Below the pieces are notes generated by a model. It was not told where the DNA came from. It saw only the letters and a list, made by a program, of their open reading frames with translations, and did not search any database. Position numbers and translations under genes: made by a program. Shown piece after piece: positions 38,064 to 51,000 of a DNA stretch of 64,000 bases. Positions within the stretch are counted from its first letter, which is position 1. Every line of letters starts with the position of its first letter. Source of the DNA: Lepisosteus oculatus (Eukaryota > Chordata > Actinopteri > Semionotiformes > Lepisosteidae); assembly GCF_040954835.1 (NCBI RefSeq), contig NC_090704.1, positions 38,258,979 to 38,322,978 on the forward strand, given 5' to 3'.

Positions 38064-39083
38064 TTAATACTTTGTAGAGCCACCTTTTGCTGCGATTACA
38101 GCTGCAAGTCGCTTGGGGTATGTCTCTATCAGTTTTGCACATCGAGAGACTGAAATTCTTGCCCATTCTTCCTTGCAAAACAGCTCGAGCTCAGTGAGGT
38201 TGGATGGAGAGCGTTTGTGAACAGCAGTTTTCAGCTCTTTCCACAGATTCTCGATTGGATTCAGGTCTGGACTTTGACTTGGCCATTCAAACACCTGGAT
38301 ACGTTTATTTGTGAAGCATTCCTTTGTAGATTTTGCTGTATGTTTGGGATCATTGTCTTGTTGGAAGATAAATCTCCGTCCCAGTTTCAGGTCTTTTGCA
38401 GACTCCAACAGGTTTTCATCCAGAATGGTCCTGTATTTTGCTGCATCCATCTTCCCCTCAATTTTAACCATCTTCCCTGTCCCTGCTGAAGAAAAGCAGG
38501 CCCAAACCATGATGCTGCCACCACCATGTTTGACAGTGGGGATGGTGTGTTGAGGGTGATGAGCTGTGTTGCTTTTACACCAAACATATCGTTTTGCATT
38601 GTGGCCAAAAAGTTCGATTTTGGTTTCATCTGACCAGAGCACCTTCTTCCACATGTTTGGGGTGTCTCCCAGGTGGCTTGTGGCAAACTTTAGACGAGAC
38701 TTTTTATGGATATCTTTGAGAAATGGCTTTCTTCTTGCCACCCTACCATAAAGGCCAGATTTGTGCAGTGTAAGACTGCTTGTTGTCCTATGGACAGACT
38801 CTCCCACCTCAGCTGTAGTTCTCTGCAGTTCATCCAGAGTGATCATGGGCCTCTTGGCTGCATCTCTGATCAGTCTTCTCCTTGTCTGAGCTGAAAGTTT
38901 AGAGGGACGGCCAGGTCTTGGTAGATTTGCAGTGGTCTGATACTCCTTCCATTTCAAGATGATCGCTTGCACAGTGCTCCTTGGGATGTTTGAAGCTTGG
39001 GAAATCTTTTTGTATCCAAATCCGGCTTTAAACTTCTCCACAACAGTATTACGGACCTGCCTGGTGTGTTCCTTGGTCTTCAT
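38064..39083 (-). CDS. Tc1-family transposase, DD34E type, intact
   Basis: 339 codons from ATG at 39083, typical for Tc1 transposases of about 340 residues. Residues 1-110 form the paired-like DNA-binding region, with two helix-turn-helix units around VEKFKAGFGYKKISQASNIP and the LPRPGRPSKLS linker between them. The DDE catalytic core follows: first Asp in VLWSDETKIE, second Asp in FQQDNDPKHTA, and Glu in SPDLNPIENLWKELK, which fits the 34-residue spacing. A glycine-rich box (KHGGGSIMVW) lies between the first two. It ends AKGGSTKY, as family members do. All catalytic residues are present and no frameshift is seen. It belongs to the transposon and is not a host exon. Confidence 0.95.
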   Translation of the reverse strand: MKTKEHTRQVRNTVVEKFKAGFGYKKISQASNIPRSTVQAIILKWKEYQTTANLPRPGRPSKLSAQTRRRLIRDAAKRPMITLDELQRTTAEVGESVHRTTSSLTLHKSGLYGRVARRKPFLKDIHKKSRLKFATSHLGDTPNMWKKVLWSDETKIELFGHNAKRYVWCKSNTAHHPQHTIPTVKHGGGSIMVWACFSSAGTGKMVKIEGKMDAAKYRTILDENLLESAKDLKLGRRFIFQQDNDPKHTAKSTKECFTNKRIQVFEWPSQSPDLNPIENLWKELKTAVHKRSPSNLTELELFCKEEWARISVSRCAKLIETYPKRLAAVIAAKGGSTKY

Positions 39084-39258
39084 GATGCTCTCTGCGCTTT
39101 CAACAGAACCTTGAGACTATCACAGAGCAGGTGCATTTATACAGAGACTTGATTACACACAGGTGGATTCTATTTATCACCATCAGTCATTTAGGACAAC
39201 ATTGGATCATTCAGAGATCCTCGCTGAACTTCTGGAGTGACTTTGCTGCACTGAAAGT

Positions 39259-39474
39259 AAAGGGGCCGAATAATTTTGCACGCCCCACTTTTCATTTTTT
39301 TATTAGTTAAAAAAGTTTCAAAAATCCAATAGATTTCGTTCCACTTCACAATTGTGTCCCACTTGTTGGTGATTCTTCACATAAAATAAAAAATTTATAT
39401 CTTTATGTTTGAAGCCTGAAATGTGGCAAAAGGTTGAAAAGTTCAAGGGGGCCGAATACTTTCGCAAGGCACTG
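39259..39474 (-). repeat. Tc1 terminal inverted repeat, right
   Basis: Reverse complement of the left repeat apart from about one missing C near the inner end (ggccccc against ggcccc). Ends in ggcactg followed by the TA duplication at 39475-39476. Confidence 0.9.
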
Positions 39475-39476
39475 TA

Positions 39477-41991
39477 TATCCCAGGGGCATTCCTAGTGCT
39501 GTATATAGTGCTTCCCTTCAAACACAATTCTTTACCTACACACTTACAGATTATTTAGTTTTCTTGATGAGAGAAAAAAACTTCACGATGCAGTCTTAAT
39601 GAAAAGTTTGTGAGGTGTAATTTGACAAAGATTTCATAGATCTGTATGATGTGTATAAAATCTGAATCGTGGGAGATTTGAATGATTTTAATGACTGTAT
39701 CTATAGTGACCTTTATAGTTTAATAGATCTTTTAATACCTTCTACTGCCTATATCTCAATAGCTGTTTTTATTATTGTAATTCTATGTGTTTATTACATG
39801 TTATTTACTGGTTAAGTTCAAGTAGAATATGTGAAAGTGTACATTTACGGTATCTTGTGTAAGTGGGAATGTTTCTGATCATTTATCTTTTCTGTGTGGT
39901 TTGAATAATTTATTATTTGCTTCCAAGCAGTGTACCAGAAAATATTAGTGTGACATTTGCTGGAGGAATAAAAGCTTTGAGCCTGGTTAGGAAAAGCAGT
40001 TTTCCAAGTGTTCTCCGAGGTTACTTATGGTGGAGATCAATTTGTGTTTGACTGTTTCAAAGGGACCTTAAAAGTAATGTCAGTTAAATAACAGACGTGA
40101 TTAAATACGAAATGTCCATAGTATTTAGGATAAACAGCAGGTACTAGGGTTCTCGGAACGTGTTTCATGTTCTGTACTCATGTAACCTTTGTGCTTGAAA
40201 CCTTAATAAACAGTGATCAGTTACATAAAGAAAATTGGAACATACTCCTGAGTCTGTTTAAACTTTGTTGAAAGTATTACTACTTTGTAAAGATATCCTG
40301 AGTATAAAGTTAGGATTATAAAGTGGTAACATCACTAATTGTGACAGACACCAATTCACAAATTAAAGAAAGAGTATGAATACATATAACTCCATTGTTT
40401 AGAATATTAAATGGTTTTTCAAGTGAGTTAATTAAGTTTAAATTTACATTTTGTTTAACTGATCTATGAAAGAAGTGATAAACCTCAAGTTACTAGTTGC
40501 ACTGTGAAAAAACTCAGTGTGTTGTTTGGTGTCCCTGAGTCCTAGAAATCGTTAATGTCCTGTAGTCTATGTCCTAGTTCAATGCAGAGCTTTTGTCTCA
40601 TATTTCTCACTGTCTGTTGGGAGGATTAAACACAACAGAGATCAGACACCTATCTAGACTATCGGGATTTACTGCAACATGGCTTTTTTATAAATTGCAC
40701 TCCCACTTTTGCAATAATAAAAGACTCTTTAGAAAAAACATCATACAGAATAACCCAGTTTCTTCCACATAACGCTGGGCAATTCAGATCTTTCATCTAA
40801 AAATGTATAGCGTTACATCAAAGACAAAAAGCCTCTACCTCCAGCATTAACTAAGGAAAACAAATCAACAAAATAAAAATAGAAATCACATTTTTATATG
40901 AAACATAAAGCGATATGTAACTCTATCTTACAGTGTAGAGCATTTTTAAGTGTTTTTTTAACACAACTGCTGTTTACAGACAAACTGTTTCATATTATAT
41001 TAAAAATATAATGGGTGGGTAGTATTAGAAGCTAATTTTTATTAAGTTTTAAATGACTTATAAATAGTGGATAAATATCTCACTATTTATTTCCAAGCCA
41101 AGAGTATCCTATGAACAGTTTAACAGTTTAAGTTTTTAAGTGAGAGTTCTAGTCTTGTCAAAATCTAAAGACTGTGCCCTTCAGAAAACAAATGAGAAGT
41201 ACTGATGCAGAGCACAGCATCATGAGTGATTCCATAGCACACACAAATCAACGCAAGCAACTTCCTAAGTCAATGCACTAAATTTACCACCTATCAGTAC
41301 TCAGTAGTAAGCCTAATAGTAAGCTTTTTGACAGTTTCTTGAGGTCTGATGAGTAAACCGTTTCCAAAGTACATAGACTGGTAAAATAGCAAAAGTGCTA
41401 TTGAAAAACCGTCGAGCATAATGGGGATTCTATTATGGTGAGGGCTTGTTTAATTTATTCACGAAATTGAATCTTTTGCAAGATTAATGGAAACTTAAAT
41501 ATTGCAGTAAGTGCTGGGACTTATTTCATGCAACAAATTCATACATTACAGCCCATTGGGAGACAAATTAAAAGTGATGGACATCAGAATCTTTGCTTCC
41601 AGCTGAAGTAAAAAGAAAACTTTTCACAGCACCGTTGCTTGACTTCAGCATATACTGTATTGAATTAAGAATTAGACTTAGTTTACAACAATTTGGTGTT
41701 TAAATATGTTTTTCAATTATTTTTTCAAGAAAGAATCCCTTAATTGATTTGTGAGAATTATGCTGTACCTTACTTGTCTTTTCTGTACATACAGTAAAAA
41801 ACATTTATAGAGTAATGGGAATGTCCCTTCAAGGTATACTTTTAAAACAAAATTGCTAAATGTTTAGAATATTTAAATGTGGAAAGGTAAGCCAATGAAC
41901 AAAGTAAAGTCAGAAAATTATTCTGGAGAAACTGAAATGTTGGAGTGTGAAAAAAACTTGCAAAACCATGTCTTTTTGATTTTTGATTTAG
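39477..41991 (+). other. stxbp4: stxbp4 intron 1, distal part, no feature seen
   Basis: AT-rich sequence between the Tc1 element and the first coding exon. No exon or recognisable repeat is seen. Confidence 0.45.
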
Positions 41992-42065
41992 GACAATAAT
42001 GGGTCCACATGGAATAAACCGTGCAGTGCAGCGCATCGAGTTTTCAGATTGTAAGAAAGGGTTAG
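41992..42065 (+). CDS. stxbp4: stxbp4 exon with start codon
   Basis: Acceptor gatttag, 7 bases of 5' UTR, then ATG at 41999 and [20 protein letters not shown]. The donor gtgag falls after the first base of a Gly codon (phase 1). The first beta strand of PDZ1 is here. Confidence 0.85.
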
Positions 42066-45000
42066 GTGAGTTTCCTGACGTGACCCATGAGCTTTTGTGC
42101 TCTTAATACTATTGTCCTTTGTGCTTCCTTTTGTTTTCTAATGCCTCCTCTCACACAGGTGTTAAAGTCATCGGAGGATATAAGGAGATAACAGGCGAAG
42201 AATATGGCATATATATCAAAAGGATTCTTCCAGGTGGTGTGGCTGCTCTGGATGGTATGTATTGTTGAAAGAAAAATGAAAGCACAAACCTCTTCAATCA
42301 GAGGTCCAGATGTTTTTAAACAGTCACAGCTGTATTTGTCAATCTGACTGTCTATTTAGAGCCTTCAATCTGTCACATTACAATGTTCATGACAGTCTGT
42401 TTGTTTTTGCAGGAAGACTTAAGCCAGGTGACCTTATTTTGGACGTCAATAATATGAGTTTGGGAGGCGTAACCAATGAAAGGTTTTTATATATTTTTTC
42501 TACTTATTGTTCTTACTTCATCTACTAATTTTAGAATCCATCAGAAGTATAATTAGAAATTACAATGACCCCAAAATGTCTTCTTCGCAGTCCCTTTTTT
42601 TGCATTAGTAATTTGTTTGCAAAAGAAATGCTGATTTAAATAACTTTGATAGCATTTTTGATTTTGCATTTAGGGTGGTCTTTGCAGTACTTCAATTTGG
42701 GTCACCACTTCTCCAAAAACCAATACAATCAAGTCTGGGTTTTCACTTCTAACTTGCTGCAGCACAGTATCAAACCCAAATGTTTAATGAAGGAAATAAA
42801 ACACATACTTGTGTTTCACCCCGCAGGGCAGTCGACATCCTGCGCACAGCTTCGGCATCCAACCACATGTCCCTCTTGATCGCAAGGGATGATGAATCTC
42901 GGTAAGGAAGTGCTACCACATTTATTTTAAAAATCCCTTGAAAGAAATATTTCAAATGAGACCATGAATTTAGAATGGGAACTCTAAAATAATCTTGCCT
43001 CATCAGCGAAATTCTAATTCAAGTAGGACAATTTCATTGTTTCATCTTTCACAATCCTGACTCTGATACCCTTTTGAACTGTTCCTGTGATGGAGCCATT
43101 GTGTCTTGTACCGGAGTAAAAATCTGTGGTGTTTGACTGCAGAAGCGGTGGCCTTTTGCACACTACTGTTGTTTTTTGGATGATCTGTAGATGAAGTGCA
43201 ATTGGATGCTTGGATCAGAAGAAAAAAACATCTTGAATGCAAATTTTTTTAAGGTTCAAGCCAGGCAGTTTTCCCCCAGACTAGAAGTGATTACTTTTAA
43301 CATCACAATATTGCCAATAACAGTAGCTGGACAACATTTAAACTCTGTTCTACTGTAGTTCAGTTACAAAACTGAATTTAGATTAACAAAACAGTCGCAA
43401 ATGCTTTCAGTTGAAAATATTCCTTCATATTCCATTTTTTAGTCTTCTTTGAGCACTTCAATGTGGCTAAAAATATTCCAAAAGATCTGTTCTGTTGTTT
43501 TCTTAATTTTGTCCATCGTGCTTCAGGGCTAAACGCTTGGTTGGTAGGCGCATGTCTTTAACGAGTGCTATCCTTAAATTACCAGCTAATCTTTTTCTAA
43601 GTCTGATAAGTGATTAAGGTCTTGATTTTGTCTGATAGTGCTAAAAATGGATAATAATATTAATACAAGTGATTGATCTGGACATGTGATTATAGCACTT
43701 TGCTCTTCCCCTTTTCACTTGTCAAATAATAGTTAATGCAGTTTTTGTTCTACATAAATATTATGTCGTGTGCTCCTGGACCCAGTCTAGTGCTCTTCAT
43801 GCCCACATATCAAGCTCTCAGTCATTACATTTTCTCAAGTGACACAATGTACCTACCTGTGCTCAGAGTCCTATGAGGCTGCAAATTGTATAATCTTTTT
43901 TTAAATAGCTGAAGAGATTTTAGCATAGCACAAAATTTAAATGGCTGGTACAATTTCCAAATTGCACTGTTAAAAAACATAAAACACTTAAGCTTCTGAA
44001 TGTAACAGAATACAAATTACAGACCATTTGTTCTCAGTGAGTTAGTACACTAGATGTTTTATAATTGTCTGTTTAGAGATTTTAAAGTATTTAGAGTTTT
44101 TATGCTACACTGACAGAATGTTAATTTCAATGAAATCCTGTTATCTACTTCCAGTTATGGTTCCAAACTGGCAGTAAGTCAAACTTCTCTGGCCAAAAAA
44201 GAAAACCCATATTTCCCCACAAAAATATTATGTTATATAAGTGTTTCTTAAAATTGTGACACACTTTCAATCTAAATGTAGAGGGGCTAAGATTTTGTTA
44301 TCTTTAACAAGACTTGTATATAATGCCATTATCCTGTATTATTAATTACTGCACAATGCAAAGAAAGGTTTAACCTGCTGTAGGACATATATTTCATGAC
44401 GTATATATAGAAATTTACCTTATACAGTACTTCTAGCTGTATTCTATTTTTATCTTTAAAAAAACTTCTATTTGTGGAGTGAATTCAGAAACAGGGATTA
44501 CATTTTTTCAATAAAGATGTGACCCAGCCAAGGGAAAAAATAGTTAAGTACAAGTTGTATTATTTGCGTTTGTCATTGGTACAAGTTTTTTATTTGCCAC
44601 TCTTCTGAACCAGAATGTTTTTCAGTTGAACTCTTAAACTTGACTATAATAACAGAAAGCTGTGCAGTTAACAGGACTTATAGGTCAACTGCTGACACTA
44701 TAATTCTATATTTAGCCGAGATGTCAAATGTGCACAATTGTGTCTGACCGACATAAACTGAAATGACACACTGCAGTCCCCTGTGCATTTCAATAGAAAA
44801 AAACTAGCTGGCTTACTTTTGAGGCGGCTGCTTTTATGGGGAATACACATTGACATTTTCAGGGCACAGGTCTATTAACAACTTACCTATAGGGAAGTAT
44901 ATTTTCCTTAGAGGAAAAAGCAAAACTTTCCTTCTCATCCCTAAAAAAGAGCATTCCACTTTGGAATGTTATCTGTGTTATCCATAGCATTCCAGAATTT

Positions 45001-48000
45001 TCAGTAGAATGTTCAGGACTGGACCTCATATTCAGTACCATAATCTTACAATTCTGAATTAATTTACAAATGATATACTATTATAATCACAATTTTACAA
45101 AGAACAATACTATTAAAAGAAAACATGTTGATAGATGAATTCAGATTTAAACTAAATGACATTTAACGTTCTTATGTGTTTTATAATCTGTACATACTGT
45201 ATGCTTTAGTTTTTTCCGTACATAAAATAGTTATAACTGTACAGAAAATGTAATTTTTGTCATACAATTTTGAACAGTCTTAGGGAGCCATTAAACTAAT
45301 TATTTTATCCTGGTCTATTGTTTTGAAAGAATGTTCTTTTTGAATGGAATTGAAGGAGCAGAAATCTTTTTTCTTATGTTGTGGTATCTCAGTCTGTATT
45401 TCTGAAGACTGAAACTTAGGTATAGTTACCAGTGTAATCTAATTATTTTTAATCTGTTTTTCCAGGACTAGCAAAGGAGTGATGTTTAATGGGATGTCCT
45501 TGTTTGGTTGTCACTAATAATTACTTTTGAATTTAGTGTTGATTTTCATCATTGTGTAAAATAAATATTTAGAAAAGTATGGATATTAGCATCAAGTTAG
45601 TATATTGCTTAATTTAGCCAATTTTATTCACATACAAGCAGATATTGTCTTGTGCATAGATGATGTTGAAAAAGGCCACAAGACCTTTCACATCTGAATT
45701 CTGACAAAACTGAAATTGTGCTATTGGCACTCCGCAGATGTGTCAGTGGTCTTAAAATGTGTTGATAGTCTTAGAGCAAGGCTCCTGGTGCCATATTTGA
45801 TGCATTTGAAGCCAATGTTCTCAATGTGATGAGGTTGACATTTTTCATTTTCATATCATTTCTGACATTACTCTCACAGTCTGATGCAGAAAAGTTAATA
45901 CATGTCTTTGTCCTTTCCAGGCCTGGTTATTGTAATGCACTGTTGGCTTGTGGATCCAAACACGTTCTTAACAAGTAGCTTCATGTTGAGAACTCAGCTG
46001 CTCAGATCTTAACTAGATAAAAAATGGATGAGCATGTATCATATGTTTTAGCTTCCTTGCACTCGCTCCCTGTGGGTTTCAGAATATAATTCAAATTAAG
46101 CATCCTCATCCTTAAGGGCTTGAATAGTTTGGCTCCTGCCAGTAACAGTGAATGGTTAACTCCCTTTCCGTCTTCACATCATTTGCTCTCTTTGGTCTCT
46201 GGCCACTGGCTTTCAGTTCTCAAAGTAATGCTCTAAACACCTGGAGACAATTAATCCTGTTCTGTTGCTCCAGGACTGTGTAATAATCTTTCACCCCAAA
46301 TTTAATTTTATAAGTCAGTCAACACTCCCAACTAGTGTTTTAAAACTCATTTTTATATTCAAGCTTTTAAATCTGTTTAATGTATTGTATTAATTTGTAG
46401 AGACCTTATTTGATTTGTATAGCTGATTTGTTTACTGTAAGTGCCCTGAGATTACATTTTGTTGAAAGCACTGAATAAAATTAAGGTGATCATCATTAAA
46501 ATCTCAGGTTTGTGATGTACATCCACCAGATGGAGACAAAACATTAGTTTTGTTCACAGGAGCGTGCAGCTGATCACTAAAGGACGCTTCAATTTTGGCG
46601 AGATCTATCTTTTAATTTTGTCAATTGGAAAAAAGGAGTACTTAGTATCAAACATATCCTGTGTCCTCACATTACCTTTTAAGAGTAAATGTAATTTGCT
46701 TCTTTTTATAGAATATAATTTATGCCCAGTCACTAATTTTATGAAGCTGAACTCATTCAGCTGATAATATAAACATATTAAATACAGTATGATGATTTGT
46801 TAAAATGTTCACATGACACTTTTACTTAATTAAATGTGTTAAAGTCTGAAGTAATTTCATCTGTCTGATTTACAATCTATTTTAAATTGGAAACCTTTCA
46901 ACCAGCACTTTGTAGCTACAGTATAACCCATATTTCTAGCTTTTGTGAAATAAACACATTTTGGAAAACTGAAATGAAACAGTGCAGTGTTAATGTTCTG
47001 TAGTATCCAGTGAGTGAGTCTGTATTAACCCCTCTCTCTCAGTGCAGTGTTAATGTACTGTAGTGTCAAGGGAGTGGGTCTGTATTAACCCCTCTCTCTC
47101 AATGCAGTGTTAATGTGAAGATGAATGGCAATATACAGTACAAACTTTAGGTATTTCTTTAGAACAAGTCTTGGTGACCTTCGAAGCATTCTTGGACATA
47201 TTGTTATGTTAAATTGGTTACTGAAAAGGCACTGTTGTGTCACTGTTGTGATCAGAATTCGGTGAAACGCATCAATATAATTAATCTTTGTTCTGTTTCA
47301 GGAGAGAATTCAAACAACTAATGGAGAAGTATGGCTCTAGCAATAGTACAGGCTCTGACCGAAGTTCCCCAACCCCTCTAGCTCCTGGTGGGTTTCTTAC
47401 ACTTCATTTCATATTAGACACAATTACAAAAGTCCTCACTTAAGTAGTAAATAAATAACAGAATTCTGTATGTTTATATTACATAGTTTAAAAAGCTGTC
47501 TCCACTGTGTTTTATTGATCTCTCCTATCAGCTTAATTTAAATTACTGCACAATATAAATTGATTTTCTATTTTTTTTCACAAGAACGCAGAAATTGTAG
47601 AACTTCTACTTTATTTAACAGATATAGCAAAGGTGTGGTTTAGCTGGCTTTTTTCCATTATAACAAAAATATCCAGTTATATAAAGAATTGGATTTTAAA
47701 AGGGAATACGATAAAGACTAAAATATCAAACAGACTGCAAAACACATCCACACAGACACCGGCAGAACCTGTAACCTCCAAACTGGAGCCACTTATACCT
47801 CTAACCCAAAACTGTGCCATCCCAGTCTGACATATCAGTAATGGAAATCTTGATTTTGTTTGGATTTCATTTCTGTATCTAGTGTGTTTTCTGAAGTGCG
47901 CTATGTAGGATGCATATATTGTTTATACAGTAAGTTGTATTAAAATATTATTTATAGCTGAAAAAGCACAGTTTCAAATTCAAGTCATTTTTTAAACTTG

Positions 48001-51000
48001 GAGTTGACAATCATTTTTTTAGGTGGGTAGCTGCGTCAGCATGCGTAGGCTGCAAAGGAACAAGTAATAGGTTTATTCCATGCTGAAAAAAAGAAGAAAG
48101 AGAACACAACGTTTCGGCCGTGGAGCCTTCTTCAGGTGTGCCACACCTGGAGAAGGCTCCACGGCCGAAACGTTGTGTTCTCTTTCTTCTTTTTTTCAGC
48201 ATGGAATAAACCTATTACTTGTTCCTTTGCAATCATTTTTTTATACCCACCCAGTATAGACTAGCTACTGTAGGTGTGAGTGTTTCAAACCTCTGCTCAC
48301 AGCTATGAACCCCACAACAGGTGAGAATTAAAAAGATAAAGGCACACCTCCAACTTGTCCACCTTTGAGGTATTTGCTTTCACACACATCACTGGGAACA
48401 CAGCCCCATACTGGAAGTCAGGGGTCGACTGGACCAAAAGCACTTCCCTCACCAACAGCATCGCTTGCCTCCCGGCTGGCTGCAGGGTCGCTGTGTCGCT
48501 GAGAGGCATGAGAGCACTGGCCGTCAAATAGATACTCGTAATTTTGATGTGCCAGGGAGGCACCAAACGGTGCTTGATCCCTGTAGCCTGGGATACTGTG
48601 TCAGAAGAAGGAGCTCGATTCAGCACCTTGTCTTGTCTGCTGTAACTTATATTGGCAGGGTTTCAAGTACATTATAACCATTAGTAGAATAAATTCTATA
48701 TTTATGTATTAATAAGAATAAATATCAAAGACTGCGTCCTGAAGCGGAAAAAAAAACATGGAACAACAGACATTTGGCTTTTTTAACATTTGACGGAACA
48801 TGACAAATTATTTTTTTGACAAAAATATACTGTTAGATCCATTCCACCACAGAGGCCAAGAGTAATTCTAAACAGGTCTGCCCTTCTGGTTTTCAGGAAA
48901 GGTGATTGAAACTGCATCATCATCATCATCATCTAGATCCACCAGCCCCCAGCTCTTAAGTCCAAAGGACATAGTCACAAGCTATTCTGGCAGCTATGCT
49001 GCCCCTGCAGCACCGCAAGCAATGACGTAAGTTTTGGGATAAATAAAAAGGTATCTTGTTATGTGTTAAAAGCAAGTTTACTATGAGTTTACTATGAGAT
49101 TTCAATTAAAATGAAACATTGGTTTATTTGTTTTTTTTATACAATCTGTCATAATCAAATGCAGTTATTCATTTGCAAAGGTCCATATACTGTACAGTAC
49201 AATACTGTCATTAAGGTACTGCAGAAAACAAACTAAAATCTCATTCTAATGAGATTGTATTGACTAGACTTTGACATTTCTGAATATGAAAATAGCAAAC
49301 AGATGAATAAATATAGATGAATTAGAGCTCTATTTGAAAAAAAATATATTTTGACCTCAATTAACATCCCATGCTGTAACCTTAATAAGTGATGCCCAAA
49401 ACTTGCCTCTCTTATTTGTGTTCAAATACTTTCAGGATTTACCTGTGTGTTATTTATTGCTATTTAAATAGTTTAAGCCCTCATTTAATAGATTTTATAG
49501 ATTATGAATAGATATCAGACAGAAGGCCAGAAGGATTAGTCCTGGTCCAGGGTGATTGCATTGATACATAATTTACTTGCTGTATAGGTGTAGGAATTCA
49601 TGAAAACCTCCCACACATGAGATTATGCAAACATCAGCTCAGGGTCAGCAAGAAAATCGGAAGCCCATTGCACCGTTTTTTAATCGAGCTGCAAATATCT
49701 TCTACCCTGATGACCTTTAATTCTGCTGTCTCTTCATGCAGTGACAGTGCAATTCAGTTGATATGTGTTGCCAAGGGAACAGGTCTGGGCCTGAACATCA
49801 AGGGAGGAGCAAACCGAGCTGAAGGGCCTATGGTTTACATCCAGGATATCGTACCAGGTGGTGATTGCCACAAGGTGATTATCTGAGTCCAGCTTTACTT
49901 TTCATTCTCTGTTTATGGTGCTGCTGAAAATCAGCTGTTTTATTTCCGTTCATCAGGAGGGCATGAAACACAGAACAAAAATATAGTCTCTGTTTGCCAA
50001 ATTTTTGCAGGTAGGGCAATGATTCTAGTGCTCTCCATTCCTGCTGAAACAATTGTGTTGTATCTTTAGTCACTTACTGTTTTAAAAGCTGTGCTCACTG
50101 ATCCTTCTGCCTTAAATTTAGATTTAACAAAAAAAAAGATAAATATATAATAATTCTCATTTTCAGTGATGCCCAGACCAGAAAGGCAGCAGGTAATGAA
50201 CATGACAAAAATGTCAGTAGAAAAAAGGCTGTGCAATTCAAAGAATCAAAGAAAAGTAAATGTAATAAATAACTAAGCTAGAATTAACAAGCAATAATTA
50301 CAATACGGGGTCTAGTTCAAATGATTTTCAAAGGTGATCCATTATAAGATGTAGTACAGTATATGTATTTGAAGTAAGAAAGCAAAGATGAACAGCTGGT
50401 TCAGGATCTTTATGGGTCACATTTTGCTCCTTGTATTCATGGCTTGACTCTGATTCAATACTGGGGAAATTCAGGATACCTCTTTCCTGGTTTTGGCCTT
50501 ATTTATTGTGTTTTGTAACTATTTTATTTATATATTTTCATATAGAACCACTTGGAGCCACTGAGTAAAACATTATTGACAAAAACACTACTCAAGAATA
50601 TGTTATGGCCAGTTATTTAAAAACATACAGGATATTTTAACCAACGAGACAAAATAGACTTATTTTGCAAGATGTGGGATTAACGTTTGGCACAAATTAT
50701 CATGCTAATGTAGTAATTGATTAAAATCGAAGTGCATGCAAAAAGAAAAGTGCATGCAAAAGTACTGTATTTTGGTAGCTCTTTATACAGTGGAGAAAAA
50801 CCCTACCAAAAAATATTGGATAATACACCTTTATTATTGTCATTTCTTTTGAGTCCTTCAAGGATGTCAAATACTGACATTGCAAATTCATCAAGTGTAA
50901 TTAGGTACTGTTTGTTAACCAGCACTTACAGTCTTTCACAATATTGAACATTGATTTATCCTAGTGTGCTAAACTGTGCTTATCTGAAAAATATTTATCC

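Larger units (their letters stand above)
37845..39474 (-). mobile_element. full-length Tc1-like DNA transposon in stxbp4 intron 1
   Basis: A 1630-bp element bounded by cagtgccttgcg at the left and its reverse complement at the right, each flanked by TA, the normal Tc1/mariner target duplication. Terminal inverted repeats of about 215 bp enclose one uninterrupted transposase gene on the minus strand. The two repeats are near identical over their length, and the transposase has no stop. The insertion is therefore recent, and the element could be capable of moving. It lies antisense to stxbp4. Elements with the tattcggcccccttgaac end are widespread in fishes and lampreys. Confidence 0.95.
42902..47301 (+). 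other. stxbp4: stxbp4 intron after PDZ1
   Basis: A 4.4-kb AT-rich intron. It holds the L2-like fragment and the 60-bp minisatellite listed separately. 43000-45640 shows nothing else I can assign. Confidence 0.6.

Noticed and set aside
38217..38894. Plus-strand open frames within the Tc1 element
   Set aside because: They are antisense shadows of the intact transposase gene.
48100..48180. Hammerhead ribozyme in the palindrome arm (ctgaagaaggc then ggccgaaac)
   Set aside because: It resembles CUGANGA and GAAA around a short stem, but there is an extra A before stem II, and the flanking cacac and gtgt would pair to form a simple hairpin, not a three-way junction. Without a cleavage site and stems I and III it is not supported.
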